Shown piece by piece: positions 11,169-20,807 of a DNA stretch of 64,000 bases. Source of the DNA: Lepidurus packardi (lineage: Eukaryota > Arthropoda > Branchiopoda > Notostraca > Triopsidae); assembly GCA_023053545.1 (NCBI GenBank), contig JAKZAN010000057.1:186001-250000 (forward strand), in the 5' to 3' direction. The notes under the pieces are model-generated. The model was not told the origin of the DNA and did no database searches. It saw only the letters and a program-made list of their open reading frames with translations. Made by a program: the position numbers and the translations under genes. Position 1 is the first letter of the stretch. Every line of letters starts with the position of its first letter.

Positions 11169-11300
11169 GTTCCAAATAAAACGGCAACTAAGCACCAAGT
11201 CAAGTCAAATAAAACGACTCCCGTGGCTGTCTTGGGAAGTTTAGGAAAGACAGCCTTGTCTTGTGGCAAATAAAACACGGCTTATGTTTTATTATATTTA

Positions 11301-11690
11301 ATGAACCTAAACGACTTGTTCGAGTTAAACGAATGTTACCTAAAGCTCATTGTTTTTCCTGCTAGGTGCTCTACGGAACAAGCTTCTAAGTATTGTAAAA
11401 AAGATGGCGACTTCACAGAATATGGCGATTGTCCTAGCGTTGGCGTTCAATCAACCCAAATCGAAGCCTGGGACGACGCTATGTCGGCTGCGACAACAGG
11501 GGACTTCGATTCCATTCCCTCCGACTTACGTGTTCTTTACTATAACACGTGGAAAAAAATACGTACGGATTACAAAGAACCAATCGCAGATCATCGAAGA
11601 ACTACAGGCCATTAGATATGGGGAGCTTCTGGCGTCGGGAAGTCACACCTTGATAGACGAAAATATACTGGAGCCTATTTAAAACGCATT
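11301..11690 (+). pseudogene. rep: Endogenous CRESS-virus Rep gene, middle fragment
   Basis: This continues the Rep fossil right of the Harbinger insertion. Rolling-circle motif III is clear: 'QASKYCKKDGDF' with the YxxK catalytic Tyr at codons 11391-11402. Sequence just after the junction fits the family in one frame and shifts to another near 11350. A TAG stop at 11613-11615 interrupts the frame, and directly after it a Walker A loop, 'WGASGVGKSH' (11619-11648), marks the start of the superfamily 3 helicase domain. Family-like sequence fades after about 11690, so most of the helicase is lost. One frameshift and one stop prove that it is dead. Confidence 0.8.
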
Positions 11691-11699
11691 AACAAGGGT

Positions 11700-13185
11700 A
11701 ACGCTGGCTTCATTGCGTTTGTATCTTTTTCAATTTTAATTACGTTAAATTTGAAGAAAAGTTTCAGTAATTTTGCTTACTTGTTTAACAGTGCGATTGC
11801 TTTTTTGAGTGCATTTAATGGCATCGTTTATGGGCACTACTGTCGGCGCACTGTAGTGCCGGGTGGCGGTCGAACCCGTGGTGTTAGAGGCCGAGGCCGT
11901 GGCGATGGAAGCCGTTTCGGTGAACATTATTGATGATATTGACAAATACAGCAGTTATGAGATGCAACAGAGTGGAAATTATAATAAAAGAGCATGTACA
12001 CTTTTGCATAAAATTCTGACATCATAGTACTGGAATATTGTCAATGGTTACAATCAGTTTAGTACGTCCTTAATTTAACTGCTAAAGTATTGTTGAGCGA
12101 AAACATGCAGACGGTATAGGACTGACCGCTGCTACTTAATTAACTGGTGAGCTTAGAAGGGACAACGTGTTGAGAACAGATACATAGTATATATGATCGA
12201 AGTGCAAAGCTCTAAGGTTTCCTGCCTGACCACGTTATTTTCTTTCATATATATGTTCACCAACATAACTTATTGTAGGAGACGTTCCCAAGGCGGCATA
12301 TCTTTATTGTCACATACCTTGGTGGAGGGCAGTTTTGTACCTTGGTAATGAAGGCCCTTGATCCCAACACGCGTACATTTTAGGAAAAGGTCAGGATCCT
12401 GAAGGGCGTAAAAAAGCCACCTGCATATATCCCTACAATGATTTATAGCTCACTGGTTGTCCATTAGAGAATAAACCATATAAAAGGCTTAATAAACTGA
12501 TCGGTCAAAGTATATAGGTCTGAGGTCGTTAGCGAGGTCACAAGTCAATAGGCTAAAGCGGACGTGTTCTACTGAACATAAATAGGAAAGAAACACGAAT
12601 AGAAAATTTTATGGAATAAAAGTGATTTAAGAAGAAATAAAAGTCATTGTCTTTTGGATTCCTTGTCAGAAAGACCATGACCGCAATGTCTCTTGGGCCG
12701 TTGGGGTAGCCAAGTGATATTAAAGGTGTAGGACACCGCAACCTTTGGCCACTTATTATGACTGCCAATATAATGTAAAAGCAGGTCACTAAAGAAATGC
12801 GGACAAGAAAAGGTTAAGGTCAGTTAACAATGAGAACTAGGAAATGACAAGGATAACATAAGACGTAATATAAACGAAACAGTAATAAAAACATGAAACA
12901 TAACTTACCTTCGATATAGGAACATAAGCTTTCACCACCATATATCTTTCCACGGAGAAACAGAGAAGGGCAGCAAGTTTAATGTTCGACTACTATATTC
13001 TACACTATATATCACTCTTAATATATCATTCTTACAAATCTCGAACATAAGCCATCGATATTAGTTAAAGTATCTTTACTGTCAGCATTGATTTTAAATT
13101 AAAGGAATCGTTTTTAAGAAACCATCCACCGAAATTAAACATGTTATTCGCCCATAAGAAGGATGTGTATACCGGGGCGTTAATC
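11700..13185. other. No gene recognised
   Basis: AT-rich DNA with only short frames and no motif I could place. A short Arg/Gly-rich frame at about 11860-11933 has no supporting context. No capsid-like gene of the viral fossil was seen. Confidence 0.4.
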
Positions 13186-13519
13186 AGAATGTGACGTTCC
13201 TGCAACGTGTCGTAAGCGACGTTGTTTCGACTAAAAGCATTGATATACTTAGGTGTAGAAATTTGACGTCCTTGCTATGTAACAACACAACGTTGTAAGT
13301 GATGTTTTTTTCGACGTAAAAGGAACGACTGCCTTGAACGTAGATATTGGACGTTCCTGTAACGTAACAACACAACGCCGTTAGCGACGTTGTTTCGACG
13401 TAGTAGGCTGGATATTCTTGGCCGTAGGAATCTGACGTTGCTGCAACGTCAGAAAATACCGTTTTAAGCGACGTTTTTTCGACGTAGAAGCAACGATTTC
13501 TTTAACCGTATAAATTTGC

Positions 13520-14622
13520 TGTTCCGGATGGAACAGGAGAATACGAAAGAAGGGATATGGTTGTGCGACGGGCCCTAGATCGCCCCCGGCTGCACGTGCT
13601 CGCGAAGGGAGGTCTGGTGTACCTGAGCGCCAGTCAAGCAATTGTCAAAGTCTCGTATGGTTGTAACCGAGTTTCCTGTGAGCAATACACGTGCAACGTT
13701 TTTCCTGCACAAGACCACAACGCTGTTCCTTCATTCCGTTACAAATTTGGTGCCGAAACCCGGGAGTGTCGGCCATGGCGACGACTCCATTTACATATAG
13801 CGTGGATGAAGAGACCGAGGAAGCGTTGAGCCCCGAAGCAGTTAAAGCGTTGAGAACGCATGAAAAGTCTCAACACACTCGTCAGGTGAACCGTATTCGT
13901 GGTGCAATTAGGCTCCGCGATCGACGGACAATCTTGAAAGGCTTACGAGCCCGATTGACAGAGCACTTCGAGAACGGCCTCGCTTTGAACGAAAATTATC
14001 AAAGCACATCAGGCCAGAATCAAGATGGATGGGCGCAGAAGTTCCTCGAAGAGCACATGGCTTGCAAAAGAGATGGAGGGCATCTCAAGCCCTCATCAAC
14101 GAGTTTTGGAAGAGGTGGTTAAGGGAATATGTGCCATCCCTAATTGAACGAAGAAAGTGGCTGGTACCTAGGCGAAACCTGCAACCCAACGACATCGTGC
14201 TAGTAGTGGATGTCAACGCCCCTCGAAACCACTGGCTCCTAGGCAGAATTGTACGGATTTTTCCTGGGCAGGACGGTCTCACTCGTACGGCACTGGTGCG
14301 TACGAGGAACGGCGAAGCCGTGCGCCCAGCAGCGAAGTTATGCCTGTTGGAAGCGGCCATCCAGGAATAGTTACTGGGTCCAGTAACGGGGGCGGGGGTG
14401 TTCCGGATGGAACAGGAGAATACGAAAGAAGGGATATGGTTGTGCGACGGGCCCTAGATCGCCCCCGGCTGCACGTGCTCGCGAAGGGAGGTCTGGTGTA
14501 CCTGAGCGCCAGTCAAGCAATTGTCAAAGTCTCGTATGGTTGTAACCGAGTTTCCTGTGAGCAATACACGTGCAACGTTTTTCCTGCACAAGACCACAAC
14601 GCTGTTCCTTCATTCCGTTACA
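13520..14622 (+). mobile_element. Internally deleted BEL/Pao LTR retrotransposon
   Basis: Two 224-bp LTRs (13520-13743 and 14399-14622), starting TG and ending CA, look identical by eye. The target duplication TTTGC is exact (13515-13519 and 14623-14627), the 5-bp length typical of BEL/Pao. A primer-binding site (TGGTGCCGAAACCCGGGA) follows the left LTR at 13748-13765 and a G-rich polypurine tract (14388-14398) precedes the right one. Only 655 bp of interior remain: a gag-like start and the last part of integrase. It cannot move alone but keeps every cis signal needed for mobilisation by a full copy. Identical LTRs imply a recent insertion. Confidence 0.92.
13775..14370 (+). pseudogene. Deleted BEL/Pao polyprotein: gag start joined to integrase C-terminus
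   Basis: An ATG ten bases past the primer site opens a frame of about 115 codons rich in Arg, Glu and Leu (gag N-terminus-like). It shifts into a second frame at about 14030-14370 that encodes the C-terminal domain of BEL/Pao integrase (DUF5641 type): 'WLREYVPSLIERRKW', 'LQPNDIVLVVDVNAPRNHW', 'LGRIVRIFPGQDGLTR' and 'PAAKLCLLE'. Protease, reverse transcriptase, RNase H and the integrase core are absent. The two frames meet at the deletion point, so this is not a functional fusion. Confidence 0.8.
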
Positions 14623-14803
14623 TTTGCCGTTCCTGCAACGTAAAGGTGACCTCCAATTGTCCATCCATCTTGACGTCGGAAAGTGACGTCAATTTGTAAC
14701 GTCGGGGACGTTCATGGGACCAATTTGGGACCAAATTGCGCTGCTTGGGTACAGTATCCAGGGCGCACACTTCAAACTTAACCTCAAACTACAACAAGCA
14801 GTC

Positions 14804-15273
14804 ATGGCTTACGGTAAGTTTTCATACCAGTTAGAATTTTATATATGTGTCTACACGTGTTTGAACATATTTTGTTTGTAGGAATCGGTCAAGGTAAAGG
14901 AAATCAAGTAACAATGAAAACCCCAGCTTTTTTAAATTTGGAGACGAATGCTGGTGGGTTATTATCTAATTTGTTATTTATAAACTAATCATTATTTGTG
15001 TTGATGTTTTTCTTTCTATTTGTAGAGCATGAAGATCTGGATAAATGGTTAGATGCTATGTTGGTAGAATTTCCAATTCTCCAAGATTTGGACGTAACAC
15101 CAAACACTCAAGCTGCCAACATCCCCGATGTCCCCAACATCCCCAATATCAACGTTATCCAAACAACCTCAGCCCTTTCACCCGCAAACCTGGCCCAGCT
15201 AGAAACAGTTCTGTCTGTTTTAAATAAAAATACGACAACCGTGAATATTAATGTTAACATTATAAATTTGTGA
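14804..15273 (+). CDS. Small spliced gene, unknown 109-aa protein
   Basis: Three exons (14804-14813, 14882-14953, 15026-15273) with a strong first donor GTAAGT and TAG acceptors join in phase. The product starts 'MAYGIGQGKGNQ', has an acidic helix (EHEDLDKWLDAMLVEF) and an Asn/Ile/Pro-rich C-terminus. I do not recognise it. A run of 22 or more A residues follows the TGA stop directly. It lies just left of the Polinton block and might be a Polinton cargo gene or a gene of another element. The 10-base first exon is inferred from splice signals and the good ATG only. Confidence 0.5.
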
Positions 15274-15540
15274 AAAAAAAAAAAAAAAAAAAAAACATAC
15301 ACATTCAACTTTAATCTGGTTATTTATTTTCATTTTAAATTTCATCGTTTTCCGATAGTTCCTCCATCGAGGCTAGTTCATCCAGAACCACGTCTTCGCT
15401 AGTGCTGAACCTACTCCAGCTGGAGGTTCAGAAAACATGTTTACGCCAGCATCTCCATCCAGAGTAACCAGCACCCGCCATAGTGATGAGACCGCCAAGC
15501 AGTTCGACTCCCCACTCCTGGGAAGAACGATTTTGTTCAG

Positions 15541-18164
15541 ATGCGATGTTTTAATGCAGCACAACGTGCCCCTTACATAGCTTTTGCCGATTTTGAATCT
15601 CTTTTAGTTTCTTATGATCCAACTGATGAAGAACACTCTCCCGTCAATCAAAAGCTTCATCGTCACGAAGCTCTATCTTTTTGTTATTTGGTGCTCGACC
15701 TGCAGGGGAGTGAAGTGGCATACCAGCGCTATGTTGGCCCTAATGCAGGTCAGATTTTCCTACAAAACATCTTAGAAACAGCAGCAAATCTTGAACAAGT
15801 GGTGCGCTCAACAAATTTTCCCCTCAATGAAAAAGATGTGTCAATGGCAATAAGAGCCCGACATACAGCTACTATATGCGTACACTGCAAGAAACCCTTA
15901 CCCCAAGATTTGTCCGAGCGTATGATAGATCATGATCATTTTGACGGTTCTTTCCGGGGTATTGCTCACCGAGGTTGTAATCTCCATTGTAAATTGGAAA
16001 ACTACGAATTACCTGTCTACTTCCACAATTTACAGTAAGTATCTGTGAAAACCGATAAACCGAATCCAAATAATCTGTTGTTTCTAGGAATTACGATGGA
16101 CATTTCATCTGTCAAGCATTGGAGCATTACGGGCAAGACATTGACATTATCCCCAAATCCATGGAAAAGTTCTTGACTTTTAAAGTTGATAACGTTCGCT
16201 TTCTGGACAGTCTTCAATTTATGAACACTAGTTTGGAACGTTGGGCTCAAGTTCTCTTGAAAAAGGGGCTCCACTCCTTTCAATGTTTGAACCGTGCGGC
16301 TGCGGTAGCGGGGAATCAAGAGAAACTCAAACTCTTAGCGCGCAAAGGGATATTTCCCTACGAGTTCATGACTAGTCTGACAGCTCTTGATTTACCACAT
16401 TTACCATCTCAACTGGCCTTTTTCTCCACCCTAACTGGTTGCTCAGTTTCAGATGAGGATTACATTCATGCACAAAACGTTTGGGATACTTTCCAATGTC
16501 GCACATTACGCGACTATCACAACTTGTATTTAGAGTGCGATGTCCGCATTCTAGCCGACTGCTTTTCCACCTTACGTCAAACAACCTATCACCATTCGGG
16601 TTTGGATGTAGCCCATTTTTACAGCATTTCGCATTTTAGCTGGAACGCCTGTTTGTACACAACGGGGGTGACGATGGAACTTATGACCGATGTAACCATG
16701 CATAGTATGGTTAAACAAAACGTGCGAGGGGGGCTAACCATGGTGTCCCAACGTCATGCTGTAGCCAATTTACCAGACTTGCCACATTATGATCCTACAC
16801 GCCCTAATAGCTCCATCGAATATATCGATGCTAACAACTTGTATGGATGGGCGATGGTTCAAGCTTTACCCACCGATGGAATTTGCTGGTTATCAACCAA
16901 AGAATGCCCCAGTTTGAACGAAATCCTCTCGTTAACCCCAGATTCGCTCTATGGTTATGCCCTACTAGTCGACATGGAATATCCTGCCCATTTACACGAA
17001 GAACACGACGATTTTCCCTTTATGTCTCGCAAAGAACAAATAACATGGGATATGCTAAGCCCCGCAATCCAAGAGCATTATCTGAAGGATGGGAAAACAT
17101 TTCCCTCTCGTGCTGAAAAACTATGTGTCACCTTAAACGCTAAAGAAAAATATCTGATTCATTACAGAATGTTGCAGCTGGCTTTAAGTCACGGATTGTT
17201 AGTGATCCGAATGCATGGTGGTATCAGATTTCGTCAGACAACGCTGTTTCAGCCCTACATCGAATGCAACACCGCTTTGCGAGCTGCCGCCACCAATGAC
17301 GCTGATCGTGAATCATTCAAACTGATGAATAATTCCATCTTTGGTAAAATCATTCTAACTTAAACTCATACTTTTGACTAACCTTCGGTTAACATTTCAG
17401 GTAAAACTGTAGAAAACGTAGACAACCGAGTCAACATCTACGTAATAAACAACGAGAAAACTCTTGTGAGTTTAACAGCCAGTCCAGCCTTCAGCCATGC
17501 ACGACGCATTTCGAATGATTTAGCACTCATCCAGATGAGAAAAACCGACGTTTTTTATAACAAACCAATCCTTGTAGGTTTTGCAATATTGGAATTAGCC
17601 AAAATGCATATGTACGATTTCCACTACAACATTATTCGCCCACATTTTGGTTCGCGCTGCCGCTTGGTTTTTACCGATACCGACAGTTTTTGCTACAGTG
17701 TGGAAAGCCCTACCGGATTCTGGGAAGAGATGCGTCATCGTCTAACCACCCACTTTGATACCTCCAACCAACATCCATCCAGTCCATATTACTATGCTGA
17801 CAACGATAAACGTCTAGGCATGTTTAAGAACGAGGCTGGACAAAACCGTATTGTGGAAATTGTAGCTTTACGACCCAAACTCTATTGTATACGTTTTGAC
17901 ACGGGTGAAGAACGACGAAAGGCCAAGGGCACTACCCGAGAAGCCACCCGTCGTGAATTATCGTTAGACCTTTACCGTCAAGTGTTGTATGGTGAGCGCA
18001 GCGAGGTATATACTACCAATACCACTCTCCGCTCATTCAACCATCAAATTTATACTTATCAAACTCGTAAATTGTCATTGTCTGCTCTTGATGATAAACG
18101 TTTCTGGCTCCCAGATCTTGTTACCAGTCACGCTTACGGATATTGTAATGAAGATGATGAATAA
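15541..18164 (+). CDS. polB: Protein-primed family B DNA polymerase (Polinton/adintovirus), N-terminus missing
   Basis: Three exons, 15541-16034, 16088-17343 and 17401-18164, with GT-AG introns. The order of motifs is that of pPolB: Exo I 'FADFES' at the very start, a Cys/His cluster (CVHCKK ... DHDHFDG ... HRGCNLHC), Exo III-like 'YLECDVRILADCF', polymerase motif A 'YIDANNLYGWAM', motif B 'KLMNNSIFGK' and motif C 'FTDTDSFCY'. It copies the element's DNA from a terminal protein. The frame is open back to 15490, where a stop precedes it; polymerases of this group normally have several hundred residues before Exo I, so the 5' part is lost or lies in exons I could not identify. No internal stop was seen. 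Introns inside a Polinton polymerase are noteworthy. Confidence 0.88.
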
Positions 18165-18227
18165 AGTTTAAATTGTGTCTATAACCCATGTCTAGTTTAG
18201 TTGTCACTCAACCTTTGAAGCTGCAAG

Positions 18228-18371
18228 ATGGTTCATGATAAAAGATTTGGGAAGAAATGGCGCACTCGCTGTCGACAGGTTGCCACGCAAACCCTTCAAA
18301 CTCTAGCTGAATGGTTGTCGATTATGACGCGTCTTATTTTAGCCTTTAAAGTGCGATCTTCGAGTGGGTAA
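18228..18371 (+). CDS. Possible small basic ORF (47 aa)
   Basis: An ATG opens a 47-codon frame rich in Arg and Lys at the start ('KRFGKKWRTRCRQ') with a more hydrophobic end. It fills the gap between polymerase and the next ORF in a block where genes are otherwise tightly packed. No family recognised; length alone gives little support. Confidence 0.3.
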   Translation: MVHDKRFGKKWRTRCRQVATQTLQTLAEWLSIMTRLILAFKVRSSSG

Positions 18372-18417
18372 ACCTTTAGTCGCACACTGGCTTTGGAGGT
18401 AAACAGACAACGAGAGG

Positions 18418-18795
18418 ATGTGTCTTAAACAGGTGAAGAAATACAAACCTTATTTGAAAACTTTATGTCGCTGTCAGCCCAAACTCCGTCAAATTATCCT
18501 TCAGAACGCTGACCGACCCCTTATTAACGTTATTTGCGAAATCATCTTGAATTTAGTCAAGGGTGTTATCCCTCTTCAGGAAAAAGAGAAACAAAAGCTA
18601 CGTCGTTTCAAGTCTATTCTTCGAGATTTGGCTCAATCCAAACAGAGTTTCCGCTATCGTCATAAACGAATAGTACAGAAGGGTGGAGGATTTATTTTAA
18701 ACGTACTTAACCCCGCTTTAGCTTTTTTACGTCGCCATGGCCAAAGCAGCGCGTCCCATGCAGTTAGTGCCGCTAGACATAGCCAACAAAATTGA
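18418..18795 (+). CDS. Polinton small basic protein with hydrophobic C-terminus
   Basis: A 125-residue protein: Lys/Arg-rich N-terminus, 'LQNADRPLINVICEIILNLVKG', a Lys/Arg run, then 'QKGGGFILNVLNPALAFL'. The pattern (basic helices, double-Gly, then a short hydrophobic segment) is common among small Polinton/adintovirus ORFs, which are thought to be virion core or membrane-active proteins. It overlaps the next gene by 59 bases. Function is inferred from position only. Confidence 0.6.
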   Translation: MCLKQVKKYKPYLKTLCRCQPKLRQIILQNADRPLINVICEIILNLVKGVIPLQEKEKQKLRRFKSILRDLAQSKQSFRYRHKRIVQKGGGFILNVLNPALAFLRRHGQSSASHAVSAARHSQQN

Positions 18796-19597
18796 TCAAG
18801 TTTTGCATCGGGAATCGCAGTCTGCCATAAAACCGCCCCCCAGTTTCAAACTAACAGAATTTTATCGGGCGGAAGAGGAAATGCGGAATATTCTCAATAA
18901 TCCTGAATTAAGCATTGAGAATAAGTTGCACCTGTTTGAAAAAACGTTTCAACACTACAAGGCTGCTCACCCAGGTCATGAGAGGGCTGCATCGTTAACA
19001 CATGTTTCTTTACCCTCTGTTCCCACGGTTCCATCTTTAAAACATGGGGGTGTTGAGAGCGATTTAACACCCACACGTGTAAACGCCACTCGCAGCTTTT
19101 CACTACAACCTTTTCAAACACCAATTAATAACATTTCTAAACCCGACATGTATGACAGTCCATTGCAGTCAAGTGTTGAAGAGACCCCCAGCGTTACCCA
19201 ATTTATGGTTAAAGTGGACGACCAATATCGTGAGAAAGCGTTGACAGCTAGCGAGTATCTTACAAAACCTGAATATGCACACATAATTACAGTTAATCCT
19301 GACAGTACTCTAAAACTATATGGGGAAACTATAGAAAACAGCCATGTGTCAGATTACATGAGAGATCTCTTTTCACACAGCAAGGGTCGCTTTTTACCTC
19401 GAATGGATGATTTTTCACGCGCGTTAGCTGATATTAATTTTCCCACCCAGCTTATTGTTAAAGAGAAACGGCTAAAAGAGATTGAACGTTTGAAACTGCT
19501 CCATTCGCGCGGTATCACTCCACCCAGCCCTAGAGTCACCCGATCGTATAAACGCGCTCGAGCTGGATCAAGTCCTCAGTGGCAAAATTTAGCTTGA
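18737..19597 (+). CDS. Polinton protein of unknown function (286 aa)
   Basis: Starts at a good ATG (cgccATGG) inside the end of the preceding gene and stops one base before the integrase start. The N-terminal 75 residues are helical and charged, the middle is Ser/Pro/Thr-rich, and the last 110 residues again look folded, ending in a basic Arg/Ser tail. I do not recognise a domain. Such a protein upstream of integrase could be a terminal-protein or virion component, but nothing in the sequence decides. Confidence 0.6.
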   Translation: MAKAARPMQLVPLDIANKIDQVLHRESQSAIKPPPSFKLTEFYRAEEEMRNILNNPELSIENKLHLFEKTFQHYKAAHPGHERAASLTHVSLPSVPTVPSLKHGGVESDLTPTRVNATRSFSLQPFQTPINNISKPDMYDSPLQSSVEETPSVTQFMVKVDDQYREKALTASEYLTKPEYAHIITVNPDSTLKLYGETIENSHVSDYMRDLFSHSKGRFLPRMDDFSRALADINFPTQLIVKEKRLKEIERLKLLHSRGITPPSPRVTRSYKRARAGSSPQWQNLA

Positions 19598-19598
19598 A

Positions 19599-20807
19599 AT
19601 GGTAGAAAAGACATGGCTTACTCGAGACGATTGGCATCAACTCTATACGGATCCTTCGTCTTTGGGTGCTTATGGTGGTTTACAACTTTTGTTGCGTTAC
19701 GCCAAACAGCAATACCCGAAAGCCACTAATATTAACCTTGCCACCGCCCGTCAAGCTTTGAGCTATCTTAATAGTTATACTCTACATCGGAACAATCCTC
19801 GTCGCTTTCCACGTCGATATGTAATCACTTCTACGCTTCATGATCTTTGGCAGGCTGATTTGGTCGATGTACAACGCTGGAGTCGAATGAATAATGGAAT
19901 GAACTTTCTTTTTACTATTATTGATGTTCATAGTCGTTATCTCTGGGTCTATCCTATCCCCAACAAGACTGGACCTACTGTACTCGCAACCTTACAACAA
20001 CATATTACAAACACAAGATTAATACCCAAACATTTCAACACGGATCAGGGTACAGAATTTCTCAATCACGCGTTCCAAAAATATCTTAAAGACGTAGGTG
20101 TCAAATTTTATCTAACTCGGACTCAAGAAACTAAAGCACCGATTGTGGAACGAGTCCATCGCACCCTCCTAGAGCGAATCTCGCGTTACATGACTCAACA
20201 TCATACCGAACGTTTCATAGATGTGTTGCCACAATTAGTGGATAACTACAATCGGAGTTACCATCGAACCATAGGTCGGGCTCCTGTGGAAGTCACCGTG
20301 GAAAACCAAGATGAGGTAGCTCGACATATTCATAAGATGCGCAGTGCAGCTGTTAAAACTCGTCAGCCCACCTTCAGTGTAGGTGATTACGTACGGATTA
20401 AAAACGATACAAAACCATTTTTTAATAAAGGCTATATTGTTCAAAACACATACGAGATATACAAGATTGAAACGGTGAATCTTACTCAACCTGTAACTTA
20501 CAATTTAGTTGATCTCCAAAATGAAGATATTATTGGTCAATTTTACGGTATTGAATTAACCCATGTGGCGCCACCTAACTTTAAAGCTTTGTACCCCATC
20601 GAAAAAGTGCTCAAACAACGTCGCAACTCGGTGGGTGAGACCGAGTACTATATAACATGGAAAGGTTGGCCAACCGAGTTCAATACTTGGGTAAACGCTC
20701 GAGAGTTAACACCTTTCTGGCAAGACTTTGTCCGCACACGGAAGACTTTAAAACCTCCCAGCAATCTGTATTCGGGTCGCATGCGATCTAGTCGACAGTC
20801 ACCATGA
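19599..20807 (+). CDS. int: Polinton integrase with C-terminal chromodomain
   Basis: A 402-residue retroviral-type integrase. The DDE core is visible: 'LWQADLVDVQRW' (Asp), 'FNTDQGTEFLNHAF' (Asp) and 'KAPIVERVHRTLLER' (Glu). A basic SH3-like region follows ('FSVGDYVRIKND') and then a chromodomain near residues 335-380 ('PIEKVLKQRRNSVGETEYYI', 'TWKGWPTEFNTWV'), typical of Polinton integrases and thought to guide insertion to marked chromatin. The N-terminal zinc finger (HHCC) is not obvious. Its stop overlaps the next start as ATGA (20804-20807), a compact viral arrangement. Frame intact. Confidence 0.92.
   Translation: MVEKTWLTRDDWHQLYTDPSSLGAYGGLQLLLRYAKQQYPKATNINLATARQALSYLNSYTLHRNNPRRFPRRYVITSTLHDLWQADLVDVQRWSRMNNGMNFLFTIIDVHSRYLWVYPIPNKTGPTVLATLQQHITNTRLIPKHFNTDQGTEFLNHAFQKYLKDVGVKFYLTRTQETKAPIVERVHRTLLERISRYMTQHHTERFIDVLPQLVDNYNRSYHRTIGRAPVEVTVENQDEVARHIHKMRSAAVKTRQPTFSVGDYVRIKNDTKPFFNKGYIVQNTYEIYKIETVNLTQPVTYNLVDLQNEDIIGQFYGIELTHVAPPNFKALYPIEKVLKQRRNSVGETEYYITWKGWPTEFNTWVNARELTPFWQDFVRTRKTLKPPSNLYSGRMRSSRQSP

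Larger units (their letters stand above)
3261..11297. mobile_element. PIF/Harbinger DNA transposon, carrying a nested ISL2EU element
   Basis: The block holds the two-gene set of PIF/Harbinger elements: a DDE_Tnp_4 transposase (plus strand) and a MADF/Myb-like protein (minus strand), convergent. Rep-like coding sequence stops at 3260 and resumes after 11300, and both junctions carry TTA (3258-3260 and 11298-11300), which fits the 3-bp TWA duplication of this superfamily. Near-terminal sequence from about 3262 (gcttag, ccgtt, attta, ggcaagtcgtcgtt) recurs inverted near 11131-11190. The terminal repeats themselves match only imperfectly, so exact ends are uncertain by 10-15 bp. Without the 4.3-kb insert the element would be about 3.7 kb. 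Confidence 0.65.
13190..14710. repeat. Degenerate GACGTT-rich tandem repeat (about 73-86 bp period), split by the BEL element
   Basis: Units begin with a variant of 'gacgttcctgcaacgt' near 13192, 13266, 13351, 13433 and, after skipping the LTR insertion, 14627. Several also share a later 'gcgacgttgtttcgacgta' block. Spacing is 73, 85, 82 and (insertion removed) 86 bp. The tail past 14640 keeps CGACGTC-like motifs. The array is full of short ACGT palindromes. Confidence 0.65.
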
